Origin: an uncultured Acidimicrobiales bacterium
Lineage (GTDB): Bacteria; Actinomycetota; Acidimicrobiia; Acidimicrobiales; CALAML01
DNA length: 51,480 bases
Direction of reading: 5' to 3'
NCBI GenBank assembly: GCA_937925845.1
Contig: CALAML010000023.1
Location: forward strand, 1-51,480
Under the pieces are notes generated by a model. That model did not search any database. It worked only from the letters and a program-made list of their open reading frames with translations, and was not told the DNA's origin. Shown one piece after another: positions 41,799 through 51,480 of this stretch. Position 1 is the stretch's first letter. Each line of letters opens with the position of its first letter. The position numbers and the translations under genes were made by a program.

Positions 41799-42150
41799 CG
41801 GAATCCTCGCTTGCGTCGGCCTCGTCGCCAGACCACTTGATCGGTGACCCTTCAGCGTCGTCGGCCGTGTCTTCGACAGCCTCGTCAGCTGTGGCTTCTT
41901 CTGCCGGGGCTTCCTCAGCTACCTCTTCCGCTGATGGCGCCGGAGCCGGGGCCGCCTTGGCCGGGGCATCCGATTCGCCTTCGATTTCCACCAGGTGGGG
42001 TACCCGGTCGAGCATGCCACGGATCTCCGGGCGGTCAGGCAGAGTATTGGTCTTGCCAATTTTGCCCAGGCCGAGGGCCCGCAGCGTTCCCCGCTGCTTG
42101 GGCTTGGAGCCGATGGCGGAGCGAACTTGGGTGACGGTCAGTTCTGCCAT
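41785..42150 (-). CDS. rpmD: 50S ribosomal protein L30 with acidic C-terminal extension
   Basis: A 121-residue protein, twice the usual length of about 60. Residues 1-60 are L30: LTVTQVRSAIGSKPKQRGTLRALGLGKIGKTNTLPDRPEIRGMLDRVPHLVEI. Residues 61-121 are an Ala/Glu/Asp/Pro-rich low-complexity tail ([20 protein letters not shown], ending DASEDSDEDS), probably disordered. Similar tails appear on L3, L4, L22 and S17 of this same cluster. Confidence 0.93.
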   Translation of the reverse strand: MAELTVTQVRSAIGSKPKQRGTLRALGLGKIGKTNTLPDRPEIRGMLDRVPHLVEIEGESDAPAKAAPAPAPSAEEVAEEAPAEEATADEAVEDTADDAEGSPIKWSGDEADASEDSDEDS

Positions 42151-42152
42151 GG

Positions 42153-42713
42153 TTAGTCGACCTCAGTCCTGGTCGGGGCCGGGGCCCGCTCCGATGCCTT
42201 GTAGGCGTTGAGCAGTCCGGCGGGCACAAAGTCCTCGGCGTCGAGGCCGCGGAGCTTGGCGATCTTGTCGGGGCGCTTGATGTCTTTGAGGCCCTGGATG
42301 GTGGCCCGGGCCACGTTGATGTGGTTGGCCGAGCCGAGCGACTTGCACAACACGTCGGCGATGCCGGCCTCTTCAAGAATCTGACGGGCGGCGCCGCCGG
42401 CGATCACACCGGTACCGGGAGCGGCGGGGCGGAGCATGACTCGCCCGGCGCCCCAGATTCCAGTGATGGGATGCACGATGGTTGAGCCGGCCATGGGCAC
42501 AGCAAAGATGTTGCGCTTGGCTTCTTCGGTGCCCTTCTGAATGGCGAGGGGTACCTCTTTGGCTTTTCCGTAGCCGAGGCCGACATGGCCAGCCCCGTCT
42601 CCGATCACCACGAGCGCGGTGAACGAAAAGCGCCGGCCACCCTTGACCACCTTGGCCACTCGGTTGATGTGGATAACCCGGGAGTCCCGGAGAAGTCCTT
42701 CGTCGACGGCCAT
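42153..42713 (-). CDS. rpsE: 30S ribosomal protein S5
   Basis: A 186-residue accuracy protein. [50 protein letters not shown] is the double-stranded-RNA-binding core; [26 protein letters not shown] follows. Confidence 0.98.
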   Translation of the reverse strand: MAVDEGLLRDSRVIHINRVAKVVKGGRRFSFTALVVIGDGAGHVGLGYGKAKEVPLAIQKGTEEAKRNIFAVPMAGSTIVHPITGIWGAGRVMLRPAAPGTGVIAGGAARQILEEAGIADVLCKSLGSANHINVARATIQGLKDIKRPDKIAKLRGLDAEDFVPAGLLNAYKASERAPAPTRTEVD

Positions 42714-43081
42714 TAGAGTTCCAATCCTGCTTCTCGGGCGGCTTCGGCGACCGCAGCCACTCTTCCGTGGTACTGATATCCGCCGCGGTCGAACACCACC
42801 GAGGTGATGCCTTGAGCTTTGGCTCGTTCGGCTACTGCAGCACCGACGGCCTTGGCCGCATCGATGTTGCTGGTGCCGCCGCTGGAGACCATCTCGGATT
42901 CAACCGTGGAGGCTGAAGCGAGGGTGTGGCCGGCGACGTCGTCGATCACCTGGGCGCTGATGTGTCGGTTGGAGCGGTACACCGCGAGGCGGGGCCGCGC
43001 TGGGGTGCCGCTGACCTTTTTGCGGACCCTCGAGTGGCGGCGCAGGCGGCTGTGGTAACGGATCTTCGCCTTGTCAGCCAT
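42713..43081 (-). CDS. rplR: 50S ribosomal protein L18
   Basis: A 122-residue 5S-rRNA-binding protein: [46 protein letters not shown], ending [27 protein letters not shown]. One base overlaps at each end with rplF and rpsE. Confidence 0.98.
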   Translation of the reverse strand: MADKAKIRYHSRLRRHSRVRKKVSGTPARPRLAVYRSNRHISAQVIDDVAGHTLASASTVESEMVSSGGTSNIDAAKAVGAAVAERAKAQGITSVVFDRGGYQYHGRVAAVAEAAREAGLEL

Positions 43082-43620
43082 TACTTCGCCTGCTTTCCGG
43101 CCTTGCGGGCCACATATTCTCCGACGTAACGCACGCCCTTGCCTTTGTAAGGCTCCGGCTTGCGCAGTTCGCGAATGTTGGCTGCAACCTGGCCGACGAG
43201 CTGCTTGTCGATCCCGATCACGCTGATCTGGGTCGGGCTCGGCACATCGAAGGTCACCCCGCTGGGGGCTTCGACGTCGATGGTGTGGCTGTAGCCCAGC
43301 GACATCTCGAGCTTCTCTTTGCCCTTGGCCACGGCGCGGTAACCAACGCCGACGATCTCAAGTTCCTTGGTGAAGCCTTCGGTGACGCCGTGGATCATGT
43401 TGGCGACCAGGGATCGAACCAGACCGTGGAGCGACTTGTTCTTACGTTCGTCGTCGATGCGCTCGACGACAAGCTCTTCGCCGTCTTGGCGAACGCTGAC
43501 GCCCTTGGGGATCGTCTGGTTCAGTTCGCCCTTCGGGCCCTTAACCGCGATCTCGGTTTCGGTGATGCTGACCGTGACGCCACTGGGGACGGCGATCGGC
43601 TCTTTACCAATACGTGACAT
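43081..43620 (-). CDS. rplF: 50S ribosomal protein L6
   Basis: A 179-residue two-domain protein: [32 protein letters not shown] at the start, [24 protein letters not shown] at the end, the conserved motif that binds 23S rRNA near the factor site. Confidence 0.98.
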   Translation of the reverse strand: MSRIGKEPIAVPSGVTVSITETEIAVKGPKGELNQTIPKGVSVRQDGEELVVERIDDERKNKSLHGLVRSLVANMIHGVTEGFTKELEIVGVGYRAVAKGKEKLEMSLGYSHTIDVEAPSGVTFDVPSPTQISVIGIDKQLVGQVAANIRELRKPEPYKGKGVRYVGEYVARKAGKQAK

Positions 43621-43629
43621 GGTGGCGGC

Positions 43630-44034
43630 CTACCAGACGTAACAGAGGACTTCGCCACCCATTTTGCGGCGGCGGGCCTCACGGTCGGACATCAGGCCTC
43701 GGCTGGTCGACACCACGGCCACACCAAGCCCGCCGTAGACACGGGGGACTTCGTTGGACTTGGCGTAGACCCGCAGGCCTGGCTTGGAGATGCGCTTGAT
43801 TCCCGAGATCACTCGTTCGCGTTCCGGGGAGTACTTCATCTTGATCGTCATCGAGCGACCGGGACGGCTGGGATCGTCTTCGGCCTGGTAGTCCACGATG
43901 TAACCCTCGGTCTTGAGAAGATCAGCGAGGGACTCTTTGAACTTTGACGACGGCATGGTGACTTCATCGTGCAATGCGGTGTTGGCATTGCGGATGCGGG
44001 TCAACATGTCTGCTACTGGATCAGTCATTGTCAT
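43630..44034 (-). CDS. rpsH: 30S ribosomal protein S8
   Basis: A 134-residue protein beginning [20 protein letters not shown], with the second ATG two codons on as an alternative. The C-terminal [40 protein letters not shown]...GGEVLCYVW binds helix 21 of 16S rRNA. In other bacteria S8 represses the spc operon; no leader site is obvious here. Confidence 0.98.
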   Translation of the reverse strand: MTMTDPVADMLTRIRNANTALHDEVTMPSSKFKESLADLLKTEGYIVDYQAEDDPSRPGRSMTIKMKYSPERERVISGIKRISKPGLRVYAKSNEVPRVYGGLGVAVVSTSRGLMSDREARRRKMGGEVLCYVW

Positions 44035-44046
44035 GTTTGTGCCTCC

Positions 44047-44232
44047 TCACCAACTCGACTTGGTCACGCCGGGGATCTCACCCGCATGGGCCAGGTCCCG
44101 TAGACAGATACGACAGAGTCCGAACTTGCGGTACACCGAACGAGGGCGACCGCACTTCCGACACCGGGTGTAGCCCCGCACCTTGAACTTCGGGGTGCGC
44201 TTTTGCTTTTCGATCAGAGCTTTTTTCGCCAT
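44047..44232 (-). CDS. rpsN: 30S ribosomal protein S14, zinc type
   Basis: A 61-residue S14, [21 protein letters not shown], with zinc ligands CRKCGRP and [22 protein letters not shown]. The start at 44232 matches the standard 61-residue form; the longer frame upstream is unconserved. Confidence 0.97.
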   Translation of the reverse strand: MAKKALIEKQKRTPKFKVRGYTRCRKCGRPRSVYRKFGLCRICLRDLAHAGEIPGVTKSSW

Positions 44233-44233
44233 G

Positions 44234-44815
44234 TCAGGAACCCTCCTGGCGGAATGGGAAGGAGAACGCTTCAAGCAGCGCCCGGCCCTCGTCATCGGTG
44301 CGGGCGGTGGTCACGATGGTGATGTCCATGCCTCGTAGAACGTCGACGCTGTCGTAGTCGATCTCCGGAAAGATCAGCTGCTCGGTGACGCCGAAGGTGT
44401 AGTTGCCCCGTCCATCAAACGATTTGGGGTTGAGACCGCGGAAGTCTCGGATTCGGGGGATGGCCAGGCTGATTAGCCGGTCGAAGAACTCCCACATCTT
44501 GGCGCCCCGAAGTGTGGCCTTGCAGCCGATCGGGTTACCTTCGCGGAGTTTGAACCCGGCGATCGATTTGGTGGCTCGGGTGATCTGGGCCTGCTGGCCG
44601 ACGATGAGCGACATGTCGGTCACCGCGTTGTCGAGCAGTTTGGCCTGGGCAACGGCGTCGCCCACACCCATGTTGCAAACGATCTTTTCGAGCGCCGGCA
44701 CTTCCATGATGTTGCCAAGCCCAAGGGTGTCCTTGAGCTGGGCCCGCAGGACCGTGTCGTATTCGGTCTTGAGCCGGGGCACGATCACTGAAGGTGGCGC
44801 AGCGGTATCAGCCAT
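44234..44815 (-). CDS. rplE: 50S ribosomal protein L5
   Basis: A 193-residue 5S-rRNA-binding protein. [42 protein letters not shown], then [69 protein letters not shown] is the chosen start, overlapping rplX by 8 bases; a further 22 codons upstream are unconserved. Confidence 0.97.
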   Translation of the reverse strand: MADTAAPPSVIVPRLKTEYDTVLRAQLKDTLGLGNIMEVPALEKIVCNMGVGDAVAQAKLLDNAVTDMSLIVGQQAQITRATKSIAGFKLREGNPIGCKATLRGAKMWEFFDRLISLAIPRIRDFRGLNPKSFDGRGNYTFGVTEQLIFPEIDYDSVDVLRGMDITIVTTARTDDEGRALLEAFSFPFRQEGS

Positions 44816-45128
44816 CGATATCAACTCCGGTGCGCTTGCAGATTCGAACCTTGGTGCCGTCGGCCTCGAAGCGGTAGCCAACGCGGGTGGCTTTGCCGTC
44901 CTTGGGGCTCACGACCGCGATCGACGACAGCGAGATCGGCATGTCCTTGTCGATGATGCCGCCCTGCATGGTGGCCCGGGTCGGCTTCTGGTGCTTGCGG
45001 GCGACGTTGATGCCGTCGACCAGCGCGGTGCCCTTGTCGGGAAACACCTTGGATACTTCACCCTCGGCGCCGCGGTCTTTGCCCTGAAGCACAACCACTT
45101 TGTCGCCTTTGCGGATGCGAACTCCCAT
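44808..45128 (-). CDS. rplX: 50S ribosomal protein L24
   Basis: A 106-residue protein. [47 protein letters not shown] is the KOW-containing core that initiates 50S assembly. Confidence 0.97.
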   Translation of the reverse strand: MGVRIRKGDKVVVLQGKDRGAEGEVSKVFPDKGTALVDGINVARKHQKPTRATMQGGIIDKDMPISLSSIAVVSPKDGKATRVGYRFEADGTKVRICKRTGVDIDG

Positions 45129-45496
45129 CAGAGCACCTCCGGTGCCAGTGAAACGATGCGCATGAACTTCTTGTCTCGCAGTTCTCGGCCTACAGGGCCA
45201 AAGATGCGGGTTCCACGGGGCTGTTGGGCCTCGTTGATCAGCACGGCTGCGTTTTCGTCGAACCGGATGTAGGAGCCGTCGGGGCGACGGTGTTCCTTGG
45301 TGGTGCGCACCACAACACAGCGCACGACCTCACCCTTCTTGACTGCGGCGCCGGGGATGGCGTCTTTGACGGTGGCGACAAAGATGTCGCCGATGCGTGC
45401 GTACCGACGCTTCGATCCGCCCAACACCTTGATGCAAAGGACCTCTTTGGCCCCTGAGTTATCTGCCACCCGCAGGCGGCTTTCCTGTTGAATCAT
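45128..45496 (-). CDS. rplN: 50S ribosomal protein L14
   Basis: A 122-residue protein: [65 protein letters not shown], ending [22 protein letters not shown]. The sequence is entirely typical. Confidence 0.98.
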   Translation of the reverse strand: MIQQESRLRVADNSGAKEVLCIKVLGGSKRRYARIGDIFVATVKDAIPGAAVKKGEVVRCVVVRTTKEHRRPDGSYIRFDENAAVLINEAQQPRGTRIFGPVGRELRDKKFMRIVSLAPEVL

Positions 45497-45534
45497 GCGG
45501 CTACTCTCTCGTTCGTCTGGGCCGGAACACCGGC

Positions 45535-45939
45535 TCAGCGGGCCCGTTCGATGACTTCGACCAGGCGCCAGCGCTTGGTCTTTGACAGCGGACGGGTTTC
45601 CATGACCCGGACAATGTCGCCGAGTTTCAGGGTGTCGGTCTCGTCGTGGACGGCCAGCTTCTTTGAGCGCTGCACCGTCTTGTTGTAGCGGGGGTGGCGC
45701 ACCCGATCGGTCACCAGCACCACCGCGGTCTTGTTCATGGCGTTGGAAACGACTTTGCCCTCGCGCACCTTGCGGACGGCGCGGCCGGGATCAACCTCTT
45801 CAGCTGGCTCGCTGGCCGGCGCCGCCGCTGCGGGGGCGGCCACTTCTTCTGCCGGGGCCTCAACCACTTCTTCGGTGGCTTCGGCTTCGGGAGCGTCGGT
45901 GGCTTCGGTTTCTTCTTCGGTGGATTCGGTATCGCTCAT
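45535..45939 (-). CDS. rpsQ: 30S ribosomal protein S17 with acidic N-terminal extension
   Basis: A 134-residue S17, compared with about 85 usually. Residues 1-50 are Glu/Ala/Thr-rich low complexity ([20 protein letters not shown] onward). The S17 core follows: [45 protein letters not shown], then [23 protein letters not shown]. The ATG of MSDTE is chosen; it lies one base past rpmC and longer frames read through rpmC. Confidence 0.93.
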   Translation of the reverse strand: MSDTESTEEETEATDAPEAEATEEVVEAPAEEVAAPAAAAPASEPAEEVDPGRAVRKVREGKVVSNAMNKTAVVLVTDRVRHPRYNKTVQRSKKLAVHDETDTLKLGDIVRVMETRPLSKTKRWRLVEVIERAR

Positions 45940-45940
45940 A

Positions 45941-46165
45941 TCAGTTTCCCTCAGCGGCGAGTGCCTCGGCCGCTTCGATCTCGCGAGCGCGAAGCTCGGT
46001 ATGGATGCGTGCGATCTCTTTGCGGACCTGGCCAAGCCGGCGGTAGTTGCTCAGCTGCCCGGTCACATTCTGGAAGCGAAGGTTGAACAGCTCTTCGCGC
46101 GCGGTGTCCAGCGCGGCGACGAGTTCAGCGTCGGTCGACTCGGAGAGGGCTTTGGTCTTGGCCAT
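45941..46165 (-). CDS. rpmC: 50S ribosomal protein L29
   Basis: A 74-residue two-helix protein near the exit tunnel: [50 protein letters not shown]. It ends in a short acidic Ala/Glu tail. It abuts rplP. Confidence 0.96.
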   Translation of the reverse strand: MAKTKALSESTDAELVAALDTAREELFNLRFQNVTGQLSNYRRLGQVRKEIARIHTELRAREIEAAEALAAEGN

Positions 46166-46581
<416 letters not shown>

Positions 46582-46582
<1 letters not shown>

Positions 46583-47529
46583 CAGTCAGCATCTCCGGGA
46601 CGGAAGTTGGGCGTCTCGTGGCTTTCGCGGGTTTGACGCTCGATCTCTTCTTCTTCAGCAAGCAGGCGTTCGAACTCGGGATCGGCTTTGCCGACCAGCG
46701 GTGCCGGTTCCGCGGTGGGGTCGGTCTCGGGTGCCGGCACCGATGCGGTGACGTAGCTCTCTTCGGCTTCGCTGCCATCAACCGGTGCGGTCTCGGCTCG
46801 CTGAGCACCGCCGGAGGAAACCACCGGGCGGGGCTTGGGGGCACCGGCGACATCGCCGATCTGCGCCGTTTCGGTCTTTTCTTCGATGCGGGCCTTGTAG
46901 GGCAGGATGTCGCCCTTGTAGATCCACACTTTTACGCCGATGCGGCCGTAGGTGGTCTTGGCCTCGCGGAAGCCGTAGTCGATGTCGGCACGCAGTGTGT
47001 GCAGCGGCACCCGGCCTTCGCGGTACCACTCGCGGCGGGCCATCTCGGAGCCGCCGAGGCGACCTGAGCACTGGACCCGGATGCCGAGGGCCCCGGCCTT
47101 CTGGGCGTTCTGAACCGCACGCTTCATGGCTCGACGGAAGGCGACTCGACCAGCGAGCTGGTCGGCAACGCCCTGCGCGATCAGGGCCGCATCGAGCTCC
47201 GGCTGCTTGATCTCCTGGATGTTGAGCATGACCTTCGGGTTGCCCGAAATCTTGGTCAGGCCGGCCCGGAGCCGGTCGGCTTCGCTGCCGCGGCGACCAA
47301 TGACAATGCCGGGGCGGGCGGTGTGAACGTCGACCCGAAGCTTGTCCCGGGTGCGTTCCACTTCGACACGACTGATGGCTGCATGCGGCAGCTCGGTCAT
47401 GAGGAAGTCACGGATCTTCCAGTCTTCGATCAGGTAGTCGCTGTAGGTCTCGCGAGTAGCGAACCAGCGGGACTTCCAGTCGGTGGTGACACCGAGGCGG
47501 AAGCCGTAGGGGTTGACTTTGTGACCCAT
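46582..47529 (-). CDS. rpsC: 30S ribosomal protein S3 with acidic C-terminal extension
   Basis: A 315-residue S3; the core of about 215 residues starts [23 protein letters not shown], with the KH domain [24 protein letters not shown], then [41 protein letters not shown] and [14 protein letters not shown]. About 90 further residues are Glu/Pro/Ala-rich ([32 protein letters not shown]). Some actinobacterial S3 proteins are extended, so this is less unusual than the other tails. Confidence 0.96.
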
Positions 47530-48194
47530 CAGTCCTCGTCTCCGTCGTCGGCTTCATCGGCGCTCTCGGCCTCAACCGCTTCGGTTTCCTCTTCGGCCGC
47601 CGCTTCTTCGACTGCCATTTCTTCGGTCTCGACAACCTCTTCGGTCTCTTCGATCTCTGCCGCCTCGTCGCCAGCAGCTTCGTCGCCGGTCGACTCTTCA
47701 GCCGCCTGCGACTTTGCTACCCGACGCCGACGGTTTTCCTTGCTGGCGCCGGAGTCTTCACTGGCGGCTGCGGCGGAGCCACGGCCGGTGTAGGCCCCGG
47801 CCTGCTTGGCTCGGAGTCGGTCGAGGGCGTCGCCTTCGAGGCGGCCCACGATGATCGTGATGTGGCAGGTGCGCTTGCGAATGCGGGTGGCCCGACCGCG
47901 GGCCCGGGGCCGCCAACGCTTGAGGGTTGGGCCTTCATCGGCGTAGCAGGCCGACACAAAGAGTTCTTCGGGCGGGGCCGAGTCGTTGTGACCGGCGTTG
48001 GCCACTGCCGACTGGAGGCATTTCAAGATGACGTCAGCGGCGCCACGGTCGGTGTGCAGCAGGATGTCTTCGGCGGCGGCCACATCGAGGCCCCGGATCA
48101 GGTCGAGCACGACGCGGGCCTTGTAGGCCGACATCCGCACGTAGCGGACCTGGGCCCGCGTACCCGGACGCTCGTTGGTCTTGGTGGCGGTCAT
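47529..48194 (-). CDS. rplV: 50S ribosomal protein L22 with long acidic C-terminal tail
   Basis: A 221-residue L22, normally 110-130. Residues 1-125 are the core: [32 protein letters not shown], then [26 protein letters not shown], whose hairpin lines the exit tunnel. After a basic segment ([12 protein letters not shown]), the last 55 residues are Glu-rich ([29 protein letters not shown]). Confidence 0.95.
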   Translation of the reverse strand: MTATKTNERPGTRAQVRYVRMSAYKARVVLDLIRGLDVAAAEDILLHTDRGAADVILKCLQSAVANAGHNDSAPPEELFVSACYADEGPTLKRWRPRARGRATRIRKRTCHITIIVGRLEGDALDRLRAKQAGAYTGRGSAAAASEDSGASKENRRRRVAKSQAAEESTGDEAAGDEAAEIEETEEVVETEEMAVEEAAAEEETEAVEAESADEADDGDED

Positions 48195-48469
48195 CGCCGC
48201 ACTCCCCGCTCTTGACCGGCATGGAAGCGGAAGGTTCGGGTGGGAGCGAACTCACCCAGCTTGTGACCGACCATCGACTCGGTGATGTACACCGGCACGT
48301 GCTTGCGGCCGTCGTGAACGGCAACGGTGTGGCCAATCATCTCGGGGATGATGGTGGACCGCCGCGACCACGACTTGATGACCTGCTTTTCCTTCTTGGC
48401 GTTGAGTGCGTCGATCTTCTTCAAGAGATGATCGTCGACAAACGCGCCCTTTTTCAGACTGCGTGGCAT
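48191..48469 (-). CDS. rpsS: 30S ribosomal protein S19
   Basis: A 92-residue protein: [62 protein letters not shown], then [19 protein letters not shown] much longer frame upstream lies inside rplB and is rejected. The last 4 bases overlap the rplV start. Confidence 0.98.
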   Translation of the reverse strand: MPRSLKKGAFVDDHLLKKIDALNAKKEKQVIKSWSRRSTIIPEMIGHTVAVHDGRKHVPVYITESMVGHKLGEFAPTRTFRFHAGQERGVRR

Positions 48470-48474
48470 ACCGG

Positions 48475-49311
48475 TTACCTCCGCGAGCCGCGGGTGCGGC
48501 GCCGACGAACGATGAGCTTCTGGGATGGTTTGGTTTTGTCTCGGGTTCGGCCTTCGGGCTTGCCCCATGGCGACACCGGATGGCGACCACCTGAGGTTTT
48601 TCCCTCGCCACCACCGTGGGGGTGGTCGACCGGGTTCATGGCGACACCGCGAGTCTGGGGGCGCTTGCCCTTCCAGCGGTTGCGGCCGGCCTTGCCGATC
48701 TTGACCAGTTCGGCTTCGGCGTTGCCGACCGAGCCGACGGTGGCCCGACAGTCGATCGGGACCCGGCGCATTTCGGTGCTGGGGAGCCGCAGGGTGGCGA
48801 AGTCGCCTTCCTTGGCTACCAGCTGGGTGGCGCCGCCGGCGCTGCGGCACATTTTGGCGCCGCCGCCGGGCTGAAGTTCGATGTTGTGCACCACGGTACC
48901 GACCGGGATGTAGCGCAGCGGAAGGGCGTTGCCGGGGCGGATTTCAGAACCCTGGCCGCTCATCAGTATTTCGCCAACACCGACGCCGTCGGGGGCGATG
49001 ATGTAGGACTTGGCTCCGTCGTGGTAGTGCAGAAGCAGGATGCGGGCGTTGCGGTTTGGGTCGTATTCGACCGCGGCAACCTTGGCCGGCACGCCGTCCT
49101 TGTTCCGTCGGAAGTCGATCTTGCGGTACTGCTGCTTGTGGCCGCCACCGCGGTGACGTGAGGTCTTGCGGCCGTAGTTGTTGCGACCACCGGTCTTGGG
49201 CTTGGGAGCCACCAGCGCCTTTTCCGGCGTGGTCTTGGTGATCTCGGAGAAGTCGTGCGACGTCTGGAACCGACGTCCGGGACTGGTTGGCTTGCGCTTG
49301 CGGAGCGTCAT
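48475..49311 (-). CDS. rplB: 50S ribosomal protein L2
   Basis: A 278-residue protein from [65 protein letters not shown] and the peptidyl-transferase-proximal [32 protein letters not shown] are fully conserved, including the essential His in NPVDHPHGG. Confidence 0.98.
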   Translation of the reverse strand: MTLRKRKPTSPGRRFQTSHDFSEITKTTPEKALVAPKPKTGGRNNYGRKTSRHRGGGHKQQYRKIDFRRNKDGVPAKVAAVEYDPNRNARILLLHYHDGAKSYIIAPDGVGVGEILMSGQGSEIRPGNALPLRYIPVGTVVHNIELQPGGGAKMCRSAGGATQLVAKEGDFATLRLPSTEMRRVPIDCRATVGSVGNAEAELVKIGKAGRNRWKGKRPQTRGVAMNPVDHPHGGGEGKTSGGRHPVSPWGKPEGRTRDKTKPSQKLIVRRRRTRGSRR

Positions 49312-49315
49312 GGAA

Positions 49316-49606
49316 TCAGGCCTCGAACAGATCGATCGAGTCACCCTCGGCCAGGGTGACGATGGCTCGCTTGACGTCGGGGCGCTTGCCCCAGGTGCCG
49401 TTGCGACGGTTCTGCTTACGCTTTCCCTTGCGGTTGAGCGTGTTCACCTTGCGGACCTTGACACCGAAGATCTCTTCGATGGCGTCCTTGATCTGCGGCT
49501 TGGTCGCACTCTTGGCGACGTTGAAGGTGTAGGCGTTCTGGTCGATGAGCGCATAGGACTTCTCGCTCACGACAGGCTCACGGATGATGTCGCGTGGGTG
49601 GGTCAT
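49316..49606 (-). CDS. rplW: 50S ribosomal protein L23
   Basis: A 96-residue protein at the tunnel exit that docks trigger factor and [65 protein letters not shown]. Conserved throughout. Confidence 0.98.
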   Translation of the reverse strand: MTHPRDIIREPVVSEKSYALIDQNAYTFNVAKSATKPQIKDAIEEIFGVKVRKVNTLNRKGKRKQNRRNGTWGKRPDVKRAIVTLAEGDSIDLFEA

Positions 49607-50361
49607 CAGCTTTCCTCGCCGTCAGCATCGGCTTCTGCAACTTCTTCAGCCGGTTCTTCGACCGGCTCCACAGTGTCTTCCACCTCTTCAACCTGGGCGG
49701 CTGGCGGTGCCGATGGCGCAGCTGGCGCCGCCTCCCGCTTGGAGACTGGACCGGCGACATCGCCGACAGAGTCGGAGGTGAACACCAGGTAGTCGGCGCA
49801 CAGGATGTCGTAGGTGTTGAGCTGGCTCACGTCGATGACGTGCACCGAGGGAACGTTGCGCAGGCTCTTGGCCGCCACTTCGTCTTCGGCGCCAAGCACG
49901 ACCAGCGAGCGACCCTCGACGCCGAGGGCGTCAAGCACCGCCAGCGCGTCTTTGGTCTTGGGGGCGTCGAGGCCCCAGCTTTCGACCACTCGAATCTTGT
50001 CGTCGCGGGCCCGATCCGACAGTGCGGAGTGCAGGGCCAGGCGGATCATCTTCTTTGGTGTCTTCTGGGCGTAACTGCGGGGCTTGGGGCCGAGAGCCAC
50101 ACCACCGCCAACCCACTGGGGTGAGCGGGTAGAGCCCTGTCGAGCTCGGCCGGTGCCCTTCTGGCGCCATGGTTTGGCGCCGCCACCGCTGACCTCGGCT
50201 CGGGTCTTGGTGCTTTGGGTTCCACTGCGGCGGTTGGCCAGCTGGGCCGTTACCACCTGGTGCATCACTGCGGTGTGGGGGTCGATGTCGAAGACTGCGT
50301 CATCGAGTTCGACGGTGCCGGCGGATCCTCCGCTGGCGCTATGTACCGGTACGGCAACCAT
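49606..50361 (-). CDS. rplD: 50S ribosomal protein L4 with acidic C-terminal extension
   Basis: A 251-residue L4, compared with 200-220 usually. Core: [78 protein letters not shown] covers the tunnel loop; [21 protein letters not shown] closes the domain. The last 45 residues are Ala/Pro/Glu-rich ([20 protein letters not shown]). Confidence 0.96.
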   Translation of the reverse strand: MVAVPVHSASGGSAGTVELDDAVFDIDPHTAVMHQVVTAQLANRRSGTQSTKTRAEVSGGGAKPWRQKGTGRARQGSTRSPQWVGGGVALGPKPRSYAQKTPKKMIRLALHSALSDRARDDKIRVVESWGLDAPKTKDALAVLDALGVEGRSLVVLGAEDEVAAKSLRNVPSVHVIDVSQLNTYDILCADYLVFTSDSVGDVAGPVSKREAAPAAPSAPPAAQVEEVEDTVEPVEEPAEEVAEADADGEES

Positions 50362-51227
50362 CAGGCGTCGCCCTCGCTTTCGTCTTCAGCCGGTGCGTCC
50401 TCGGCCGCTGCTTCTTCGGCAGGGGCTTCTTCAGCCGCAGGCTCTTCAGCTGGTGCTTCTTCAGCCGCAGCTTCTTCTACCGGCGCTTCTTCCACCGGGG
50501 CCGCCTCGGCTACTTCTTCAACGACCTCTTCAGCCGGTGCTTCTGGTTCCGGTTCGGGCTCCGGGGTGGAGAAGTCGGGTGCTTCAACCTCGGGACCCTT
50601 GCTGGCGTTGCGCAACAGCACCACGCCGCCCTTGGGGCCAGGGACGGAGCCCTTGACCAAGATGACGTCTTGATCGGCGTCGGCGGCCACAACTTCGAGG
50701 TTCTGGGTGGTCACTTTGCGGCCACCCATCCGGCCGGCCATGCGCTGACCCTTAAAGACTCGGGCCGGGGTAGCGCAGGCGCCGACAGCACCGGGCTTGC
50801 GATGCACCTTGTGGGCACCGTGGGAGGCCCGCTGACCGGCGAAGCCATGGCGCTTCATCACACCGGCGAAGCCCTTACCTTTGGATACGCCGGTGACGTC
50901 GACCAGTTCTCCGGCGTTCATCACGCTGGCGGTGATCTCCATCCCGACCGAGTAGGCGCTGACATCGTCGAGGCGGAGCTCCACCAGCCGAACGCCCGGG
51001 GCCACTCCCCCTTTGGCGAAGTGTCCGGCCTTCGGCTTGGTCAGCTTGCGGGCGTCTTTGGTGCCGTAGGTCACCTGCACCGCGCTGTAGCCGTCGGTCT
51101 CCGGGGTCTTGATCTGCACCACCCGACAGGGCGAAACCTTGACCATCGTGACGGGCACGATGCGATTGTCATCGTCCCATACCTGTGTCATGCCGACTTT
51201 CTCGCCGACGAGTGCCTTGGTGGCCAT
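50361..51227 (-). CDS. rplC: 50S ribosomal protein L3 with long acidic C-terminal tail
   Basis: A 288-residue L3, compared with about 210. The start [29 protein letters not shown] matches the family; a GTG 15 bases upstream is possible. The glutamine methylation region is [51 protein letters not shown]. The final 75 residues are a repetitive acidic tail built on [20 protein letters not shown], the longest in the cluster. It is first in the operon as seen here; rpsJ is not directly upstream. Confidence 0.96.
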   Translation of the reverse strand: MATKALVGEKVGMTQVWDDDNRIVPVTMVKVSPCRVVQIKTPETDGYSAVQVTYGTKDARKLTKPKAGHFAKGGVAPGVRLVELRLDDVSAYSVGMEITASVMNAGELVDVTGVSKGKGFAGVMKRHGFAGQRASHGAHKVHRKPGAVGACATPARVFKGQRMAGRMGGRKVTTQNLEVVAADADQDVILVKGSVPGPKGGVVLLRNASKGPEVEAPDFSTPEPEPEPEAPAEEVVEEVAEAAPVEEAPVEEAAAEEAPAEEPAAEEAPAEEAAAEDAPAEDESEGDA

Positions 51228-51254
51228 GCCTTGGGTCTTTCTGTTCCACACAAA

Positions 51255-51280
51255 TGCTCCGCCCATGGTTGAGCGGAGCA
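51255..51280 (-). other. Perfect 8 bp stem-loop in the rplC leader
   Basis: TGCTCCGC (51255-51262) pairs exactly with GCGGAGCA (51273-51280) over a 10-base loop. It starts 28 bases upstream of the rplC ATG and includes a GGAG that could serve an alternative GTG start. No T-tract follows. It may be a ribosomal-protein or attenuation signal. Confidence 0.5.
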
Positions 51281-51386
51281 GTGTTGATGGGGGTTGCTCT
51301 GCGGTTCCGGGCCCAAGAGTTGGGTGCCGGCCTACAAAGACCTGGGTTTATTCAGCCGCGCGCCAGCGCGAACAACTGAGCGTCGA

Positions 51387-51392
51387 AGTATA
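51387..51392 (-). promoter_or_regulatory. -10-like box for the rplC operon
   Basis: TATACT on the minus strand matches the -10 consensus at five of six bases in GC-rich surroundings, and would give a leader of about 150 bases. The best -35 candidate, TTGGTG, is 21 bases away, too far for a standard promoter. Confidence 0.4.
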
Positions 51393-51480
51393 ACCACGCC
51401 CCGAGCTTTTCCCCACCAAGTCCTAACAATCCAAAAACCCCAGCCGAAGCGCTCCCAAAACTCACTGGAGCCGCTCTTTC

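Larger units (their letters stand above)
51228..51480. other. Intergenic leader before rplC, no gene seen
   Basis: I see no convincing frame on either strand. In particular, the C-terminal end of S10 (rpsJ), which usually lies right before rplC, is absent. The stretch holds the stem-loop at 51255-51280 and a -10-like box at 51387-51392 pointing to rplC. Its right end is more AT-rich than the neighbouring genes. Confidence 0.6.

Overview
This 51.5 kb window looks like the chromosome of a high-GC actinobacterium, most likely an acidimicrobiial lineage. The support is the ribosomal gene order, zinc-type S14 and L36 proteins, a TIGR03621-like luciferase-family oxidoreductase, a DUF222-type HNH fragment and frequent GTG starts. 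The lineage is an inference from gene content; there is no rRNA gene in the window to confirm it. From about 9 kb rightwards almost everything is on the minus strand.

Region 1 (1-9.1 kb) is accessory. The left edge holds a C-terminal HNH endonuclease fragment whose stop codon is supplied by a 165 bp foldback element (MITE-like). A small membrane protein and a luciferase-like oxidoreductase follow. Then comes the most unusual part, about 7 kb with no gene-by-gene match to a system I know. It has three Tat-signal proteins that share a Ser-Arg-Arg leader, the same ribosome binding site and a Cys-(Cys)-Asp C-terminus; a relic of a fourth; a JmjC-type cupin oxygenase with intact iron ligands; a PAPS-type sulfotransferase; an HPr-kinase-like ATPase fused to a PqqD-like domain; and a 600-residue protein that joins a cupin-like domain, a PqqD/winged-helix-like domain and a prolyl-hydroxylase-like domain, both oxygenase folds lacking the expected iron-binding pairs. 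I propose, as inference, a post-translational modification cassette acting on the exported Tat proteins.

Region 2 (9.0-17.7 kb) has an HxlR regulator and a molybdopterin oxidoreductase preceded by a perfect 10-5-10 operator, then guaA, a small unknown gene, a SPOUT RNA methyltransferase, a Nudix CoA-pyrophosphatase-like gene, and groES-groEL with a perfect CIRCE element and a UUCG-loop terminator.

Region 3 (17.7-32.3 kb) is a long, tightly overlapped minus-strand array. In transcription order it holds glmM, an ECF sigma factor with an overlapping membrane-protein partner, a greatly enlarged GlmS-like protein, acpS, nnrE/nnrD, an unknown gene, a Rieske oxygenase, a tRNA-queuosine mannosyltransferase-like (DUF3524) glycosyltransferase, and tsaE-tsaB-rimI-tsaD for t6A tRNA modification.

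Region 4 (32.3-51.2 kb) is the translation super-cluster. In transcription order it holds the S10-spc ribosomal genes from rplC to rplO, secY, adk and map; then, beyond a divergent degV gene on the plus strand, infA (apparently starting at CTG), rpmJ, rpsM, rpsK, rpsD, rpoA, rplQ, truA, rplM and rpsI. Several ribosomal proteins (L3, L4, L22, S17, L30 and, more mildly, S3) carry acidic Ala/Glu/Pro-rich extensions. rpsJ is not found directly upstream of rplC. I saw no tRNA, rRNA or CRISPR array.
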